From NCBI RefSeq assembly GCF_011397635.1, contig NC_064770.1, positions 25,341,603 to 25,405,602 on the forward strand: DNA of 64,000 bases, read 5' to 3'. Position numbers and translations under genes: made by a program. This DNA is from Epinephelus fuscoguttatus (Eukaryota; Chordata; Actinopteri; Perciformes; Serranidae). Positions 1 through 12,888 of this stretch are shown here, one piece after another (the first letter of the stretch is position 1; each line of letters begins with the position of its first letter). The notes under the pieces are model-generated. The model made no database searches and was not told the DNA's origin. It saw only the letters and a list, made by a program, of their open reading frames with translations.

Positions 1-101
1 GGTAATTTTAGGTAAATATAAACTACTAAAAATATAGTTAGGATTTTTATATTCCATTTCTGTCAATAGATGCCCCTAAGTTCTACGCACTGGACCTTTA
101 A
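1..101. repeat. Right end of a short terminal-inverted-repeat element, cut by the window edge
   Basis: Positions 78-101 read as the inverted form of the terminal sequence that opens the element at 41747 (TTAAAGGTCCAGTG core). The preceding bases (AGATGCCCCTAAG) also resemble the inner part of that family. The left end lies outside the window. This is inferred from similarity inside the window only; no transposase is present, so a non-autonomous MITE-like element is the best reading. Confidence 0.5.
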
Positions 102-700
102 AGGACTAAATACAACCTCTTTGCCCCTCGCACCATACTCTGCAGCCACATTTAACTAGAGGAAGTGAGTTGGACACACCCTGAATGCACCATGCACATT
201 AGACCACACACTATAGATTGTTTCAATAGGGCCTTTGTGATTAATGGCATTCAGAGTGACAAAAATGGCCCACCATGTGCATGGCCACGTTCATGCATGT
301 GCCTGTATATGTGTTAAGTCAAATTCAGTGGGAAGACAGAAAGGTGTGAGTGTGAGCTCAGCTACTGTGCTGAAGCTCAAAAGTGTTAGATTAACATCAC
401 ACATCCCAGCCCTCCTCCAGGCCCTCCCTCATCCACTGCTCTGATAGACTCAGCCCGGGCAATACAGCATCTGCAGAGATGAGTGTGTGTGTGTGTGTGC
501 GTGCGTGTGTGTGCGTGCATACACTGGAGGAAAAGCCTATGAAACTGTGATCTCTTCCATAATTCACTTTCAGCCACAGCACTGGTGACTATCTGTGCGT
601 GTGGCTTTGTGTGCATGTGTGCAGTTTTTGCAGAGGTGTGAAAAGTGGCACGTTACTGTCTATAAAATAACACTTCAACTCCTCATCAGCCGCTGTCGTA

Positions 701-704
<4 letters not shown>

Positions 705-737
<33 letters not shown>

Positions 738-768
738 GTGTGTGTGCGTGTGTGTGTGTGTGTGTGTG
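705..768. repeat. GT microsatellite with two GC interruptions
   Basis: The stretch is almost pure GT for about 64 bases with GTGC interruptions, and shorter GT runs flank it (481-520, about 800). Alternating purine-pyrimidine runs of this kind are polymorphic and can adopt Z-DNA. No gene is attached to it. Confidence 0.95.
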
Positions 769-1717
769 GAGGGGGTGCGGTTCATGTGTGTAGCAGGTTT
801 GCACGTGTGTGTATTTTTGTTTGTCTTTGTGCATGCTTGGAGGAGGGTGAGGTTTATTTTCAGCGTATCATCCTTGTGCAGAAACGTTTTGTTTTTAGCC
901 ATTTCCAGTCACACAGATCAATGAAAACACGAATAACCGACTCATCAGGTTTGATCTGACCGTGTTCACACTGAGAGAACGGGATCACACTGACAGCTTG
1001 TTAGTCATCCTCCTCTGTCAGGCTGCACAAACACAAAAAAAAAGGCTCTTTGAAAACAAGCCTCGACCTCAGGAGTTTGGCGAGAGCTTCGCCCTGATGA
1101 CGGCTCTCCAACTTGGGACACAAGGAAGACAACCTTCCCATTGTCAGTGCGGGAGCGTGGGTACAGCCGAACAGCCACAAACTGTTACTTCAGCTGTCGC
1201 CATATCTGGATGCGATGTGTTACTCCCTTATTTCCCACCCACAGCATCCACATCCTTTCATACCTAAAGGCTATCGCCTGTAGTGGTGGTGGCGGTGGTG
1301 GTGGGAATGATTAAGCAGGATTTACTGTCGAGCCTCAACCCTCCCCTCCTCCTCCTGAAGTCCGCAGCACTTCAGAGAGTGGTGAGTCATTGAGGGATTG
1401 CCAGCCGTGTCAGAGATAAAGACGATGGAGGGGCACTGACTGACAGAATGGAAAGTGTAAACACAGAGGACCTCCAGGCGTCTTGTCTTTTGACATCTGT
1501 CTCTTCCACCCCTGTGTTTTTGTCTTTGCTGGTGGTTGGTGGAGATTCATTTCCATGTTTTTTTTTTCTTGTCATCCTCTCATTCCTTCCTGCAAACCCC
1601 TCCACTCTGAAAAATGCAAGCATTCCTCACTCTGTAACCATTCCTGTCTTCTCTGCCCAGTAGGAAACTGCTGTCCAATCCATAAGTCATGATAACAACC
1701 GTCTTCCTCCCTCCCTC

Positions 1718-1759
1718 CTACACACACACATACACACACACATACGCACACGCACACAC
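1718..1759. repeat. Imperfect CA microsatellite
   Basis: Runs of CACACA broken by TA and CG steps span about 40 bases. It is non-coding. Confidence 0.85.
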
Positions 1760-3867
1760 TGTAACAGAGGCGGTGGAAAACCTCCTCCTCGCTTAGAGCA
1801 TGATGTCAGACGTCTGCTGGCTGACAGGTCTTGCCATGGGAAAAACACGCATAAGTGTGTTTAAGTGTGTGTGCTCACACCACAGAGACCTCGCAGGCAC
1901 ATCAGCGTACTCGTCCTCATGCTCCATATGTGTGTGAGCACACATGAAACACTGCTGTAATTGAGCTGCATATTCACCAACGGAAGCCCATTAAGAAAAA
2001 GACCCTAATTTTGAAATGACTTAAGTGGATTTATTCCTCAATTTCGGAATGCAAATCTCACGGTGCGTCATAATGATTATGATAAATTTCGCATTCAACT
2101 CCATAAATACCAAAAATGATTAAACATTTATTTATATAATGCACTTTGAAAATCCATCTATTCCTTTATGCCAGAACTCCAGTTCAATTTGGCCTCCCAT
2201 CGTTTAGGCCGCTGTAAGAAATGCCCACTCTCCTCGTATGGCCCCGTGTTATTGATTTGCCATTATGTTGTATGTGGAAGAAAATCCATGGCTCTCCCTT
2301 TAAATAACCATCACATGAAGACAAGAGAGATATATCATGGAGAAACCATATCGAATTGGAACACATGGGACGCCTGGTGTAAGCGAGGCAATCTTCTCTG
2401 TGTGTCTTATGTCTGACAAAGACGAAGCTGGTGAATTATGTTAAGCTTTGCTGAATCAGGCTTTTCTGGAGACCCTGATCTTGCATGTTGTTGTTGGGAG
2501 GGATTCCTCCTCACACGGAGGCTCCTCCAATAAATCTGCATGTATTCATATTAGCCAGTAAGCATGGTGACGTCTGGCTTACTTTAAAACTGGGCTGAAT
2601 TCAGGCATGAAAGTTCGATCTCGACCTTGGAAATAGTTTTTATGGGAAGAATTTAAACACAAAGTGCACTTACTGTTTTTTAGTGGAGGTCAGGGGGAGC
2701 TGGAATAATTTTGGTGGGCTGAATTTGGTTGAAAAGTGAAAGCTTCTTAAATGTCTAGGTAACTGTTTCATGTTTCCCACTAAAATACAGTTAAAGGATT
2801 GGTTCACAGTTTTTCAAGTTTTAAAACAATACCAACAAGCCCACTTGTACATTGAAAGAGTTATTAGTTGCTGCAATTGTCAGTTCCTCCGGGATTTCAC
2901 AGGCTTTTTTTAAATTGGATAAATCTCACCATGGAGTCCAGATTCTGGTGGTGGTGGCTGATGACTCTGAGGCTGATGGCTGCTGAGGTGGATGAATCCA
3001 TAAAGACTGGGTGGCGATGGGGAGGTGGAGGGTGAACACAATGGCAGCAAGATAGAACTATGGCAGAGAAAGAACCATATTTAAAATGAGGAGCAGTAAG
3101 ATGATAAGCTGACAGAGAAGGTATGTCGCTGTACTATTGGTTGTTTGTGAATCAGCTGATGACCCAGACAATGACACCTAGAGACAGTGAGTAAGAATAT
3201 GTGCAAGGAGTGAATGGCAAGGTGAGAAAGAAACTTAGAGCCTGAGCATTAAAAGTGTTGTCTTCCTGACTGAACTTTTGCTAGAGCTTCATTTGGTGAA
3301 ACTCATGAGAAACGACTACGATTGTATTTGTGGAAAAGCTGCAGTAATTGGAGAAAATTGAAAGGTCAAACATAATTTACAGGGATTGGTTGAACTGGCA
3401 TCAGTTGTTGCAACTGCAGCATCTTAGAGGAGCTGAATTGTTCAGTGTGTCCGTTTTGGCTTTTACGAAGTTCATTAGTTCCAAATGTGATTTCAGTGTA
3501 AGAGACGGGGCACAAAATCTACATTTTGAAGTTCAGCCAAATCTAAACTAAAGCTTATGCAGCCTCACTTATTCAAATTAAATGGGAAGCTTCCAGAATT
3601 ACTGTTTTTTTGGGGGTTTTTTTGTCTTTGTGTTATTGTCCCCTCACCAAAGCTCAGCACTGGAGAACTATCTTGGTGAAACAAAGACTAAATTTCGCAC
3701 AAAGAAGATTTCAACTTTGGAAAATACCCACTTCATTTGTCTAAGTCAGACCGCTGAAGCTCCATGTTAACTTTGGATAAACTTCAGAATGCATTTTTGC
3801 ACAGAGCATGGATTTTAACAGGAGGAGGACTCTTTTGAGCTGGCCTGGAGGAGGAACAGTTACAGCA

Positions 3868-5402
3868 GGGTTGTCAAACTCAATTTAGTCCATGGGCCAC
3901 AAGCAACCCGATTTGATCTTAAGTGGGCCGGTCCAGTAAAACCATTACATGATGACCTTTAAATAACAACACCTCCAAATGTTTCCCTGTCTTTAAATGT
4001 AAAAAGAGTTGATTCTGATAACTCTCAACCATTTACAAAAGAGACGGTGAACAGCTTGAGATGGCTCAAGAAAAATAAGTGCAGTTTGAACAATATATCT
4101 CAGTTCTTACACATTCAGCCAGTCTGCTACTCACTGTCCTTTACCTGTGCATTTTTCCAGACATGTCCACTCCTGTGTAGTGATGCTGACATCACCACAC
4201 CAAACTAAAGTGGATTAAGCAGAGCATGTTAAGTTATCCACTGCCTTTGAAACCATTTACAAATCACAAATCTTGGCTGTACCTTAAAGTCATACTTGAG
4301 TAAAAGCACAGATATGTGACCAGAAAATAATTTTGGTAGAGGTTAAAGTCACCTAATTGAATATTACTTGAGTAAAAGTCTTAAAGTAGCTGATATTTAC
4401 TGTACCTAAGTATCAAAATTAATTTTATTTTAAATTAATTTTTGAGCATAAAAGTACAAGTAAATGCAGGTAATAAAAAAGCAAGTGGTCAGAAGTCTAA
4501 AGGCTTTGGCAGTTTTTCTTCCTAACATGTACACCACCTTAAAAATGGAGCACACTCAAAGAAAAACAAGGTCTTTTCCACAACTTAAAAGGATTTAAAG
4601 GAAACCTTTGAGTATCCAGGGCTGACACACTGCAGTGGAACAGTCACCGCACAGTTACCCGTCACAAACCTTTATCTTGTTGGATCATTACTCATCCTCT
4701 CTGCTGTGGGACGCCATTTTCTGTTTCCATCATGAACTCTGCCTCATCATCCAGTCGAGTGTAGTCACTAGCATGTAGCATCTAATCTGACACATAGCCT
4801 GGAGATCCAAACTTAACTGCGGCTTTGAAAGCACTTGTTTGCACTCGCCCTTACAGTACGTGATTAGCCTATGATCTGACTTGCCAGCTCGGACCACTGA
4901 TTCACCAAACCTTCCGATTTTATTGAGAAGAGAAGAATTTGCGGAAACGCCCAGATACTGGGGTAAAACTGGAGTAAAATACTTTTACTCCAAGATGAAG
5001 ATATGTATTGGAGTAAAAGTATACATTTTATTTAGGAAATGTTGTGGAGTACAAGTACAAGTTGACAAAAATATAAAAACTACAGTACAGATACTCCCAA
5101 AACATTCTGACAAAGTATTATTACTTCATCACATTATACCACTGCAACAGGGTTCCACCAATATCATTTTAAGATAGAAGTCTGACACAGATTCTTTGAT
5201 TGTGTAGCTGCTGATTGACAATATTTTGCACAATATTTAACATCTTTAAATATAACCACAATAAGTATTTATTGGTTTTTGGTTTTTGCTCCTGAAACCC
5301 ACCACCTCTTAGCCTTCACAAGTGCATCAACATAGGGTGTGCAAAGCGTCTAGTGGGCCGGATTGCACCCTTTGGCTGGCCTGTGGGTTTTTATGTTTGT
5401 CA
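3868..5402. mobile_element. Decayed non-autonomous hAT-like element with a nested repeat
   Basis: The left end reads GTTGTCAAACTC followed by GGGCCACA and AAGTGGGCCGG. The right end reads AGTGGGCCGGATTGCACCC, then GCCTGTGGG and TTATGTTTGTCAG. These paired ends, with GGGCCGG boxes and a GTCAAAC terminus, are typical of vertebrate hAT-superfamily non-autonomous elements (family knowledge). Inside, about 4283-5100, is a second repeat rich in GAGTAAAAGTA, with copies at 4293, 4371 and 5011, which is probably nested. No transposase reading frame is visible. The superfamily is a likely rather than certain call. Confidence 0.5.
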
Positions 5403-7551
5403 GTAACTAGTTGCTCTTTCAAAAGGAGTAAGGGCTCATGAGTATTGTTTCAAGCCAGCTCTGAAAAAGGGGCCCTATCCTTTAATAAAGCAGCCATTAT
5501 ATGTTCCCAGACACGTAAAAGCTTTTACTTTCCAGGACGTGTTCTTGATCTGCAAATCACCAAATCAATGCAAACTGGGTATCACTGGAGAACAGCTTAT
5601 ACTTGTTCAGGCGTGTAAGTATAGACAGTGCAGGCAGTGTGGTTGCACTGGGGCCCAATTGCCCACTGGAAATACACCTATGTTCAAAGAAGAACTCACA
5701 TTAAATCATAAATGGTGTGATCTTCTATCAAGCCCATCTCCTTCAGGGTTTTCTGTTTTTGTAAAATAGTATCAATCTATAACAAATTACATGCTTATTC
5801 TACATAGATTATAAAAACTATAATTTAACTTTAAAAATATTTAGTTAAACTTATACTTTCCTATTTCCTTTCGTATGTTTTGCCATATACAGGTAAGTAA
5901 TGATGGTTGCTGGGTAATATGTATGTTGATGTCCAATATCAAGTCTCTGTTTAATCATGTAACAAGATGATACCATTTACAGCAGCAGCTTTGCTTTTTT
6001 GGGGGGGTTATTCAGCTGGATTTAAAAGTATATTTTTGTCTAAACAAACCCAAACAGAGCCAACAGGAACACTTGGTGTCAAATCTTAAGCAAACAACCT
6101 CATCATGATTCAAATATTGCTAAATTCTGACTGACAGGGCCTTTTTCCAACTGAGGCAAATCTGTGAGAAGAGATTCAAAGACACAGACGAACATCTCTT
6201 ATCTGTTTTAACTTTTGCAGAATATTTTTTTTTCCCCCATTGCTCATAGTAAGACACCAACTGAGCCTTCTCTCCGCATGCATTTGAATGTTTGTGCTTT
6301 TAGTGTAACACGCTTCATCTGACACATGACTGACACACACACACGGTGCAGTGACAACAGAAGGGGACAATACAGGACATGCAGCAGACAAAGGGCTGCC
6401 TGTGCTGCTCAGGAAGAGACCTTGTTTCGCTCTGATGTGGCGAGCTGCAGTACCTGCAACACACACCGAGTTCCTGTGTTGAGTGTATGAAGTCTGGTGC
6501 ACGTGGCAGGGCGATGAGTGACACAGGCACACACACACACAGGCAGCTCTGTCTGCATGAGTCCTGACAGGCTCGCCGTAGGCCATCAGCGAGGGAGTGA
6601 GAGGTGATTATAGAGCCATGTGGGTATTAAGGCTTATTGTCTGCAAAGTTTTCTATAATGTTGGATATCTTTGAATGCACACAAGACGGGTAAACAGCCT
6701 GAGTGAGTGAGACAGATTTTATTTTTGAATGCCTGAGAGAGAGAAAGCGACAAAGAGGGAATAAGAGCATGAGCCAGAAAACAATAGATAATATTGAGCC
6801 GCACGTTCTTTGTTTACATTGTGATTTAAAACTGCTGCGGATGGCAGTTTCTGAGTGATTGTCACTTTTTGCAGAAAATGGCAGACTCCATTATCTCTTT
6901 AAATTTAATACAAATCTTAAATCCCTGTTGTGCTCTTTGCTCAAGTGAAGAAAGCTTGCTTTATGTATCAGCTCCCCCTCTGAAGCTCCTTCTCTTTGCT
7001 CTCCACGCAGCCAATCAAAACCCCAAAGTGAATTATGATAAAAAAAAAAAGAAGAAGAAGAGGAAGCAGCAGGGCCAACGCCTGTGTGGTTGAATTTCCA
7101 TATAGATAGACGAGCACATTAAAGTTGTCTATCTGCAAGCTCACTGTCCACCCTTCCTCTTATTACATTTTGATGGAGAGATGGCCGCTTCATCTACATC
7201 ATCAACTTGCAAACCCCCCTTTCCCCCTCCTCCCTACCCTCTCTCTGTGTCGTGTTCCTATCTGCCCTGGACACTTGATTGTTTCTGAACCCGTGTTGAC
7301 CCCATAAAGAGGAACCTGCGCCTGGTTTTCCTGCCACAGTTTGTTGTGTTCATTCGAGGTTCTTATTGCTCAATCTAGCCCCTTCCTCCTCCTGTAAAAG
7401 CTACAGTTCATGATTCCCCGGTGGTGAGGAGAAAAATAAAGGAGAAGAAGAAGAAGAAGGGGGGAAAAACAGAAAGGCAGCTCCTCATCATGGTGCTTCC
7501 AGGCTTACATGTAAATTAAAACGCAATTAAAAACAGGCAAATAAGCTGTTC

Positions 7552-7590
7552 CCGGGAGATGGGGAGGGGAGGGGAGGGGAGGAAAGCGAG
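7552..7590 (+). repeat. GGGGA tandem run with G-quadruplex potential
   Basis: Four consecutive GGGGA units start at 7561, preceded by GGGAGAT and followed by GGAAAGCGAGG. Four G-tracts of four separated by single A bases satisfy the usual intramolecular G-quadruplex pattern. It lies about 5.3 kb upstream of the cbx4 start codon. Confidence 0.8.
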
Positions 7591-8273
7591 GAAAGGGCTC
7601 TCAGGATAAGGGCCTGCGTCACTCATCATTAGCATGGCATTAGACTGAGGGGAGCTAAATCTGAACACTGGGTCACAGGCACATTTAGAGGAGCTGCGTC
7701 TGCTATACTGCGAGGTCTCCATGCCGATGAAAATAGCCACACCATCCCGAGCAGAGGGAGTAATTTCTGCCTTACATCAGAGCAAAAAAAATAAAAAATC
7801 CACGCAATTATTCAGTGGATTATTCAGCTATTGTTCTCTGAGGCGTACCATTGTGTGCTTACTATTGTGCTGCAAGCTTACTGTTGTGTTTTCCCGCACA
7901 AAACCAATCGAGTATCCATCATTGATGGCGGCGAATGAATAATTTCGACATACAGTAGCACTGTGCTGCATGCGTGAGCAGAAAGGTGCAGCTGTGCACT
8001 CTCTCAGCACGCAGACACCCATGCTGTCCTCCTCGCTGCAGCTCAATACCGTATCGACAAGTCGTGCATTCAGCCGCATTCTGCCAGAATTCCACTGCAC
8101 CACCTCCTTCCTCCACCCCTGATCTCGGCCCTCACCCCTACCACCCCCCTGGAAGCCTGGTGCTGGGCGTAGGCCCCCCCTTCTTCCTCTTCTCTCCCTC
8201 TCCCAGGCTCCCTGCTACCCCCCCACCTCCTGCTCAGGCTCCTGGGTAGAGGGGGATCAATGGGGGAAGCTTA

Positions 8274-8327
8274 TGTTGGTGGTGGTGGTGGTGGGGGGTG
8301 GAGGTGGTGGTGGGGGTGAACCCCACA
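8274..8327 (+). repeat. GGT/GGTGGG G-rich low-complexity tract
   Basis: The stretch is repeated GGT grading into GGGGGGTGGAGGTGG and GGTGGTGGGGGTG. It is strongly strand-asymmetric and able to form G-rich secondary structure. Proline- and histidine-rich minus-strand frames across it are low-complexity artefacts. Confidence 0.85.
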
Positions 8328-9090
8328 CGACGGCAGCCTTGCAGGCAAGCAGGCAGTAGGGCGCAGAGGGGAAGAGGAAGGAGGGAGGAGAGCCCACCCT
8401 GGCAGAGGAGCACCCCTCTCTGCAGACCTGTCGCCTCGGTGCAACAATGGCCGTGACAATGACACTGGAGGAGGAATTTCCGCTGCCCCCCCAACACACA
8501 CACACACACACACCTCCCCACCCCATCTTCATAGTGCATTAAAATCAGCAGCGCCAAGATGAATGGCTTCCTAATAGCTTTCATTTGTTACAATTATCAT
8601 AATTAAACATATGTCAGGGGCAGACAAAGGAAACGGGAGATTTCTGTTTTAGCACCTGAAGCATGAGGAGATGCAGGCACTGGAGAGGGGTATCCATTGT
8701 TACAGCATAATTAGCCTGAATGTGTGTTGTAATCACACAGCATATTTACATTAAAGGGCCTCTATTTCACTAATTCAGCCAGCGAGTTTCCATCTTGTTT
8801 TCAGCAACAGTGTGAACCTTGATTCTTCCGTCTTCGTGCCCTTTGTGTGCATGTTTCATCTGTATGTCCTTGCTACATCAGCCTGTTTGATAGTCGAGCT
8901 TAATGACCGCCCGCTGAGCGCCGTGAGAATGGCTGTAGGGCCCTCTTAACATTTTTGTAACACCACCACCAGCACCCCCCTCCTTCGCCTAGTCTAAACC
9001 CTGTCCTTGCATTCTGTCCCTTAAACCAATCAACTCTTTTCTTCCTCGTCGCTGTGGAGGAATGAATCGGATGCTTGGCTATGGCCGACG

Positions 9091-9345
9091 CAGAGCTCTT
9101 TCTCTCCTCTCTCCTGTCTCCTTTTTTGTCCCCTCTCTTCCTCTTCCCACCACACCTTTTTTCTTCTCCTTGCCCTCTGCATCAATCACACTTTCCCAGC
9201 TTCTCTACCCCTCCTACTCTCCCCCTCATCTCTCCATTCCCTCAGTTGGCACTCCTGGCACCGTGGGTGGTTGGGTGCCAAGGAAGGGAGGCCTCCTGGC
9301 TCTGCCCCCCACCCCCCACCCCCCCTCTCTCTCCCCTCCTTGAGC
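9091..9345. repeat. Polypyrimidine tract ending in C-rich runs
   Basis: From 9091 the + strand is almost entirely C and T for about 150 bases. At 9304-9325 three runs of C6 or longer occur in a row, separated by single A bases, followed by CTCTCTCTCCCC. The minus strand is therefore a G-quadruplex candidate. No coding function is supported. Confidence 0.75.
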
Positions 9346-12300
9346 CACCATTTTGTGGATTGCTTCTCGAGCAAGCCAGCTGTGTGCATGCAGAGTGAAA
9401 GACAGAAAGAGGGAGAATGACGAAAAGAAAATTGGTGTTGCAATGGAAAAAAGGTCACAAGGCTGAGCTCCCAGTGCTTCCTGCTGAGACCGGATCAGAG
9501 ATCAGGACTTAACCTGACCCTGGCCCTCCTACAAACACATTTACACCCACATAAACACATGACACAAACATTCTTACATGCACAACGTTTCCACACACTC
9601 TCAAATCCACCAGTCTCCTTTAAACTCAGAAAAAGTTAAGAGCTGTGATGTTAAAGTAAATTCCCTGCTTTTACATGTCTTACAGAAATATACTGTGTCT
9701 CTCCAACATGTAATGATATAAAACATTGACACAAAATGACACCATATTGGGAAAAAAAGTCCCCTCAAACAGGAGATAAAAACACAGACTGGTTGACCCT
9801 GAGTTTATCTTCATGTTTTAGATAAGAGCTCGTTTGACCTTGACAGCCTCAGCAAGGACAAAATAAACGCTGAAAGGTTTTTTCTTTTTTTCAAAAGCAC
9901 TCATGGAGCATTAAAAAAATCAAGTCTATAAATTCCAGAATACAAGGACAGTTCTGAGAGCTTCATAAACATCCACAAAGTGGTCTGAGTTTCCGTGTTT
10001 GTTGTTCATTTAGGAGCATTTTCACACCGCGAACAGCTTCGTTAAAACCCAAAGGAGATAAATCAGAAGTGTGTCTGCGCTGCTGAATTTGGGGACTGGG
10101 GTGTTTTCCACAATCAAATCACCTGATCTGATCGATTGAATTTGATCAGCGCCTTGTTTAAAAAAAAAAAATCTGTGAATGTGTGTAGGTGTTTTTATTT
10201 CCCTGCAGTTTGCTTTTTGATGTCGGCAAATCGAAACTGTCCTCTTGATTTCCAGTCAGCGACTTTAATCAACACCGTGCGCCAAAGTCAGAGGTGAACA
10301 AGTGCACAAGAGGCACGAGCTCACCTGAGCGCATTCCTGAGAGGGCGTGCAGACCATGGGATCTCTATAAATGTTCACACTCATGATGAAGATGATTACA
10401 TCTGGACATATCTTAATGCTTCAAAGGATTTGCGGTCACTGAGGTGATGATTTGAGGTCATGATAAGTTCCACAGATGATCAACATTTATAAATGCGCGT
10501 CGGGGAGTGTGGATCTCTCGGCCACAGATGAATATAAAAACACACGCACACACAGGACTGACACAAAAAATATTTTGTAGAGAACGAATGCTTTCTAATT
10601 CCCCAAACCTTAATACTTGATGCGCATCCTGAGTAAATTAAGAAGTCATTCTTGTGTTTGGTGACGCTGCTTCACTTTACAGTGCTGCCAGGTGTTTGCA
10701 GCCCACTCTGGTGAAGCCTATTGATTTTTTTAAAGCATACACAAATATATTTAGATTATATCGAGCTGTGATCACATCACAGACTCCGACAGGCTGAGTC
10801 AGAGGATTTTCCAAATGATTATCTCTTGTCTTGACGCAGACTCCAGGCGTCATCCCCGCCGGTGCAAACACAAAATGATACATAATTTGTATTTTGGGTA
10901 CCTGGTGAGTAAACAGAGCTCACGGTGAATACCTTCCCAACTCTTGAATTTGCTCCATAATGCTCTCACACACCTTTAATGTTTTTTGAATATGCATTTC
11001 GATTCGATTAGATCTATTCAAAGACAAAACAGTGCTTGAGGAAACGACGGCTCCTTGGTGCCATTTTTATCAAGAGCCCGTTTGTTTGTCACAAACTTAA
11101 ATTCTCCCTCTCCCTCTCGGTTTCTCTCCGTCTCTCTCTCCTTTCATGCTGTTGCTAGGGAAGCAGGGCGTATGCGCTCCCTGGCCGCGGCTGAAGGGCA
11201 CAGGAAAAAAGCAGGAATAGGGCGAAAAGACGGAGTTTTAATCGAGCATGTTTGCGACATATGAGCCTTAACCCCCTCCTGCGCACATTTCAAGACCAAA
11301 ACTCGGGAATTAATGAGTGTAAAACGCCATATTTCGGCGCTTTTTCTCCATTGCCTTATATGGCAGGGCAGAGATATATCGTGCCTGTATTTAATAGGCT
11401 GGCCGCTGCCGCTCTGCTTAGAGGCTTCACTTTAACCCTTGTGCTGCTGAATTATTCTTTGAGCAAGAAAAGCCTCACTTTTTAGCCCGTTTAATTCTCA
11501 TTTGACGCAATCAGTGCCAAGTACCCAAACGAACTTTCCTTTTTTAAAGAAAATCACGCGCACAAATGGTGATTTACGCACAGGAACAGGTATTTGACGC
11601 ACGGGCGCGCGTTTTCTCTCGTGTTTCCAATTAAGTGCCCATAAATCCGGTGACTTAATGCGGATGACATTTACAGCACACAGTACATACTCAGTGGTGA
11701 TGTGGTTTATGCTGTCGGATTTAAATTGTCAAGATGCAGATAGATACCCGATATTACGACCAATAACAGGATGTAATGGGGATTTTAGGAGGGGAAACGA
11801 GCTGAGCGCGGTGGCACCATTAGAAAGTTGCCACAGGTAGGCTGAAGGCTGCACAGCAACCCTCTGCTGTGTGTCAAATTAATGGCAGTTGAGCCCAGAG
11901 GACATGGCACTGGTTTGACGACGGGAGTGTGTGTGACCTATATTTGCAGGGCGCTGTCAGTAGATCGAAGTGTAAGCCTCCGTGTGCACATCTTTAACTG
12001 TTTTAAGGGGATCAGAATTCTTGTTTTTTTTTTCTTAAAAAAAAGGGGAACTTGTGTTTCATCAGTGCCTCAGCTCGAGTGATAAACAAGCTTTGATGAT
12101 GCAGTCACCCTCAAGGCTGGAGGACTGCATTGTTTTTGTTATGCAAGTCTCTAAAAGTGTTTTTAAATGAAGTGGAGACAGATGATTGGTTGGCAAAATT
12201 GGTCATTTCAGCTCCCTCAGGTGCAGCTCTGCAGCATCAAAGCGCCTAAAGCAGTTTCTCTTATTTCTGTGTTCAGTTATATGAATTTTAATGGAAGCAT

Positions 12301-12583
12301 AGGGATCTATTACCATTAATTTACACCCACACAGCATATGTAAAACTCAACCACTCAAATTGTTTTTTTCCTCATGTGGATGGTACATTAGCTGTAGGAG
12401 GAGGGATTCCCATGAGCTTTGCTATCGAAATAAACAATAAAGCTGCACGAGTGGATTTTATGCACACATGCTGTGACAGTAAGGTAGTGATTGATTTCAA
12501 TTTCCAGATATCCCTCCCGCAGTCCAGCACGCACGGGATAAACCCCAACCTCTGTGCAAGGTCTCCACCTCCCCCTCCTCTCC

Positions 12584-12591
12584 TGACGTCA
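12584..12591. promoter_or_regulatory. Full palindromic CRE (TGACGTCA) upstream of cbx4
   Basis: TGACGTCA occurs exactly here, 298 bp upstream of the cbx4 ATG, in a CpG-containing stretch. It is the consensus site of CREB/ATF factors (established). A promoter role is inferred from position only. A seven-of-eight version sits upstream of cbx8 at 26829. Confidence 0.6.
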
Positions 12592-12700
12592 TGCAACGAG
12601 CCGAAGCTATTGCACGAAAAGAGCTGCTCGCAGCCGCACTACTGTGAATATCTGTATGCTCATAGCCAGGACTGTGGAGTGTGCAAGGGAGGGAGCGCGC

Positions 12701-12746
12701 GAGAGAGAGAGAGAGCGAGAGAGAGAGCGAGAGCGAGGAGGAGAGG
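12701..12746 (+). repeat. GA-rich tract in the cbx4 leader or core promoter
   Basis: A run of GAGAGA interrupted by GAGCGA occupies about 46 bases, 143-188 bp upstream of the cbx4 ATG. GA runs are bound by GAGA-type zinc-finger proteins (established for fly GAF and reported for vertebrate relatives). Whether this lies in the 5' UTR or the promoter cannot be settled without transcript data. Confidence 0.7.
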
Positions 12747-12888
12747 TGGAGGGAATACAGTTGGATTTGGATACAACTGGAAAACTACCAAGCGCGCACA
12801 GCACGCACCGAGCGGAAGGCACATCGACGGTGCGTTGCCAACATTTCACCTACTCCCCCCTGTCCCCTGCGTTCAGATCCAGGCGAGA

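Larger units (their letters stand above)
102..3867. other. Non-coding flank upstream of cbx4, left part
   Basis: No exon with a recognisable protein family was found. It holds GT/CA microsatellites (481-520, 705-768, 1718-1759), a small GGT run near 1283-1303 and moderately A/T-rich unique sequence (about 1970-2640). From about 2790 the text (AAAGGATTGGTTCACAG onward to about 3790) looks like a decayed interspersed repeat. Open reading frames here are short and often low complexity (poly Cys-Val or His-Thr from the GT/CA runs), so none is called as a gene. Confidence 0.5.
5403..12370. other. Non-coding flank upstream of cbx4, right part
   Basis: No coding exon is recognised. The region alternates between A/T-rich unique sequence and polypurine or polypyrimidine tracts (about 7040-7075, 7438-7470, 7552-7590, 8276-8330, 9091-9240, 9301-9345). 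The block 8540-8780 contains several TAATTA-type cores (ATAATTAAAC, GCATAATTAGCC) and no obvious repeat, so it may be a regulatory element. Reading frames here are short or proline/serine-rich products of the skewed tracts and were not called. Confidence 0.5.

Noticed and set aside
8234-8584. Proline/histidine-rich frames on the minus strand
   Set aside because: They are low-complexity translations of the GGT tract.
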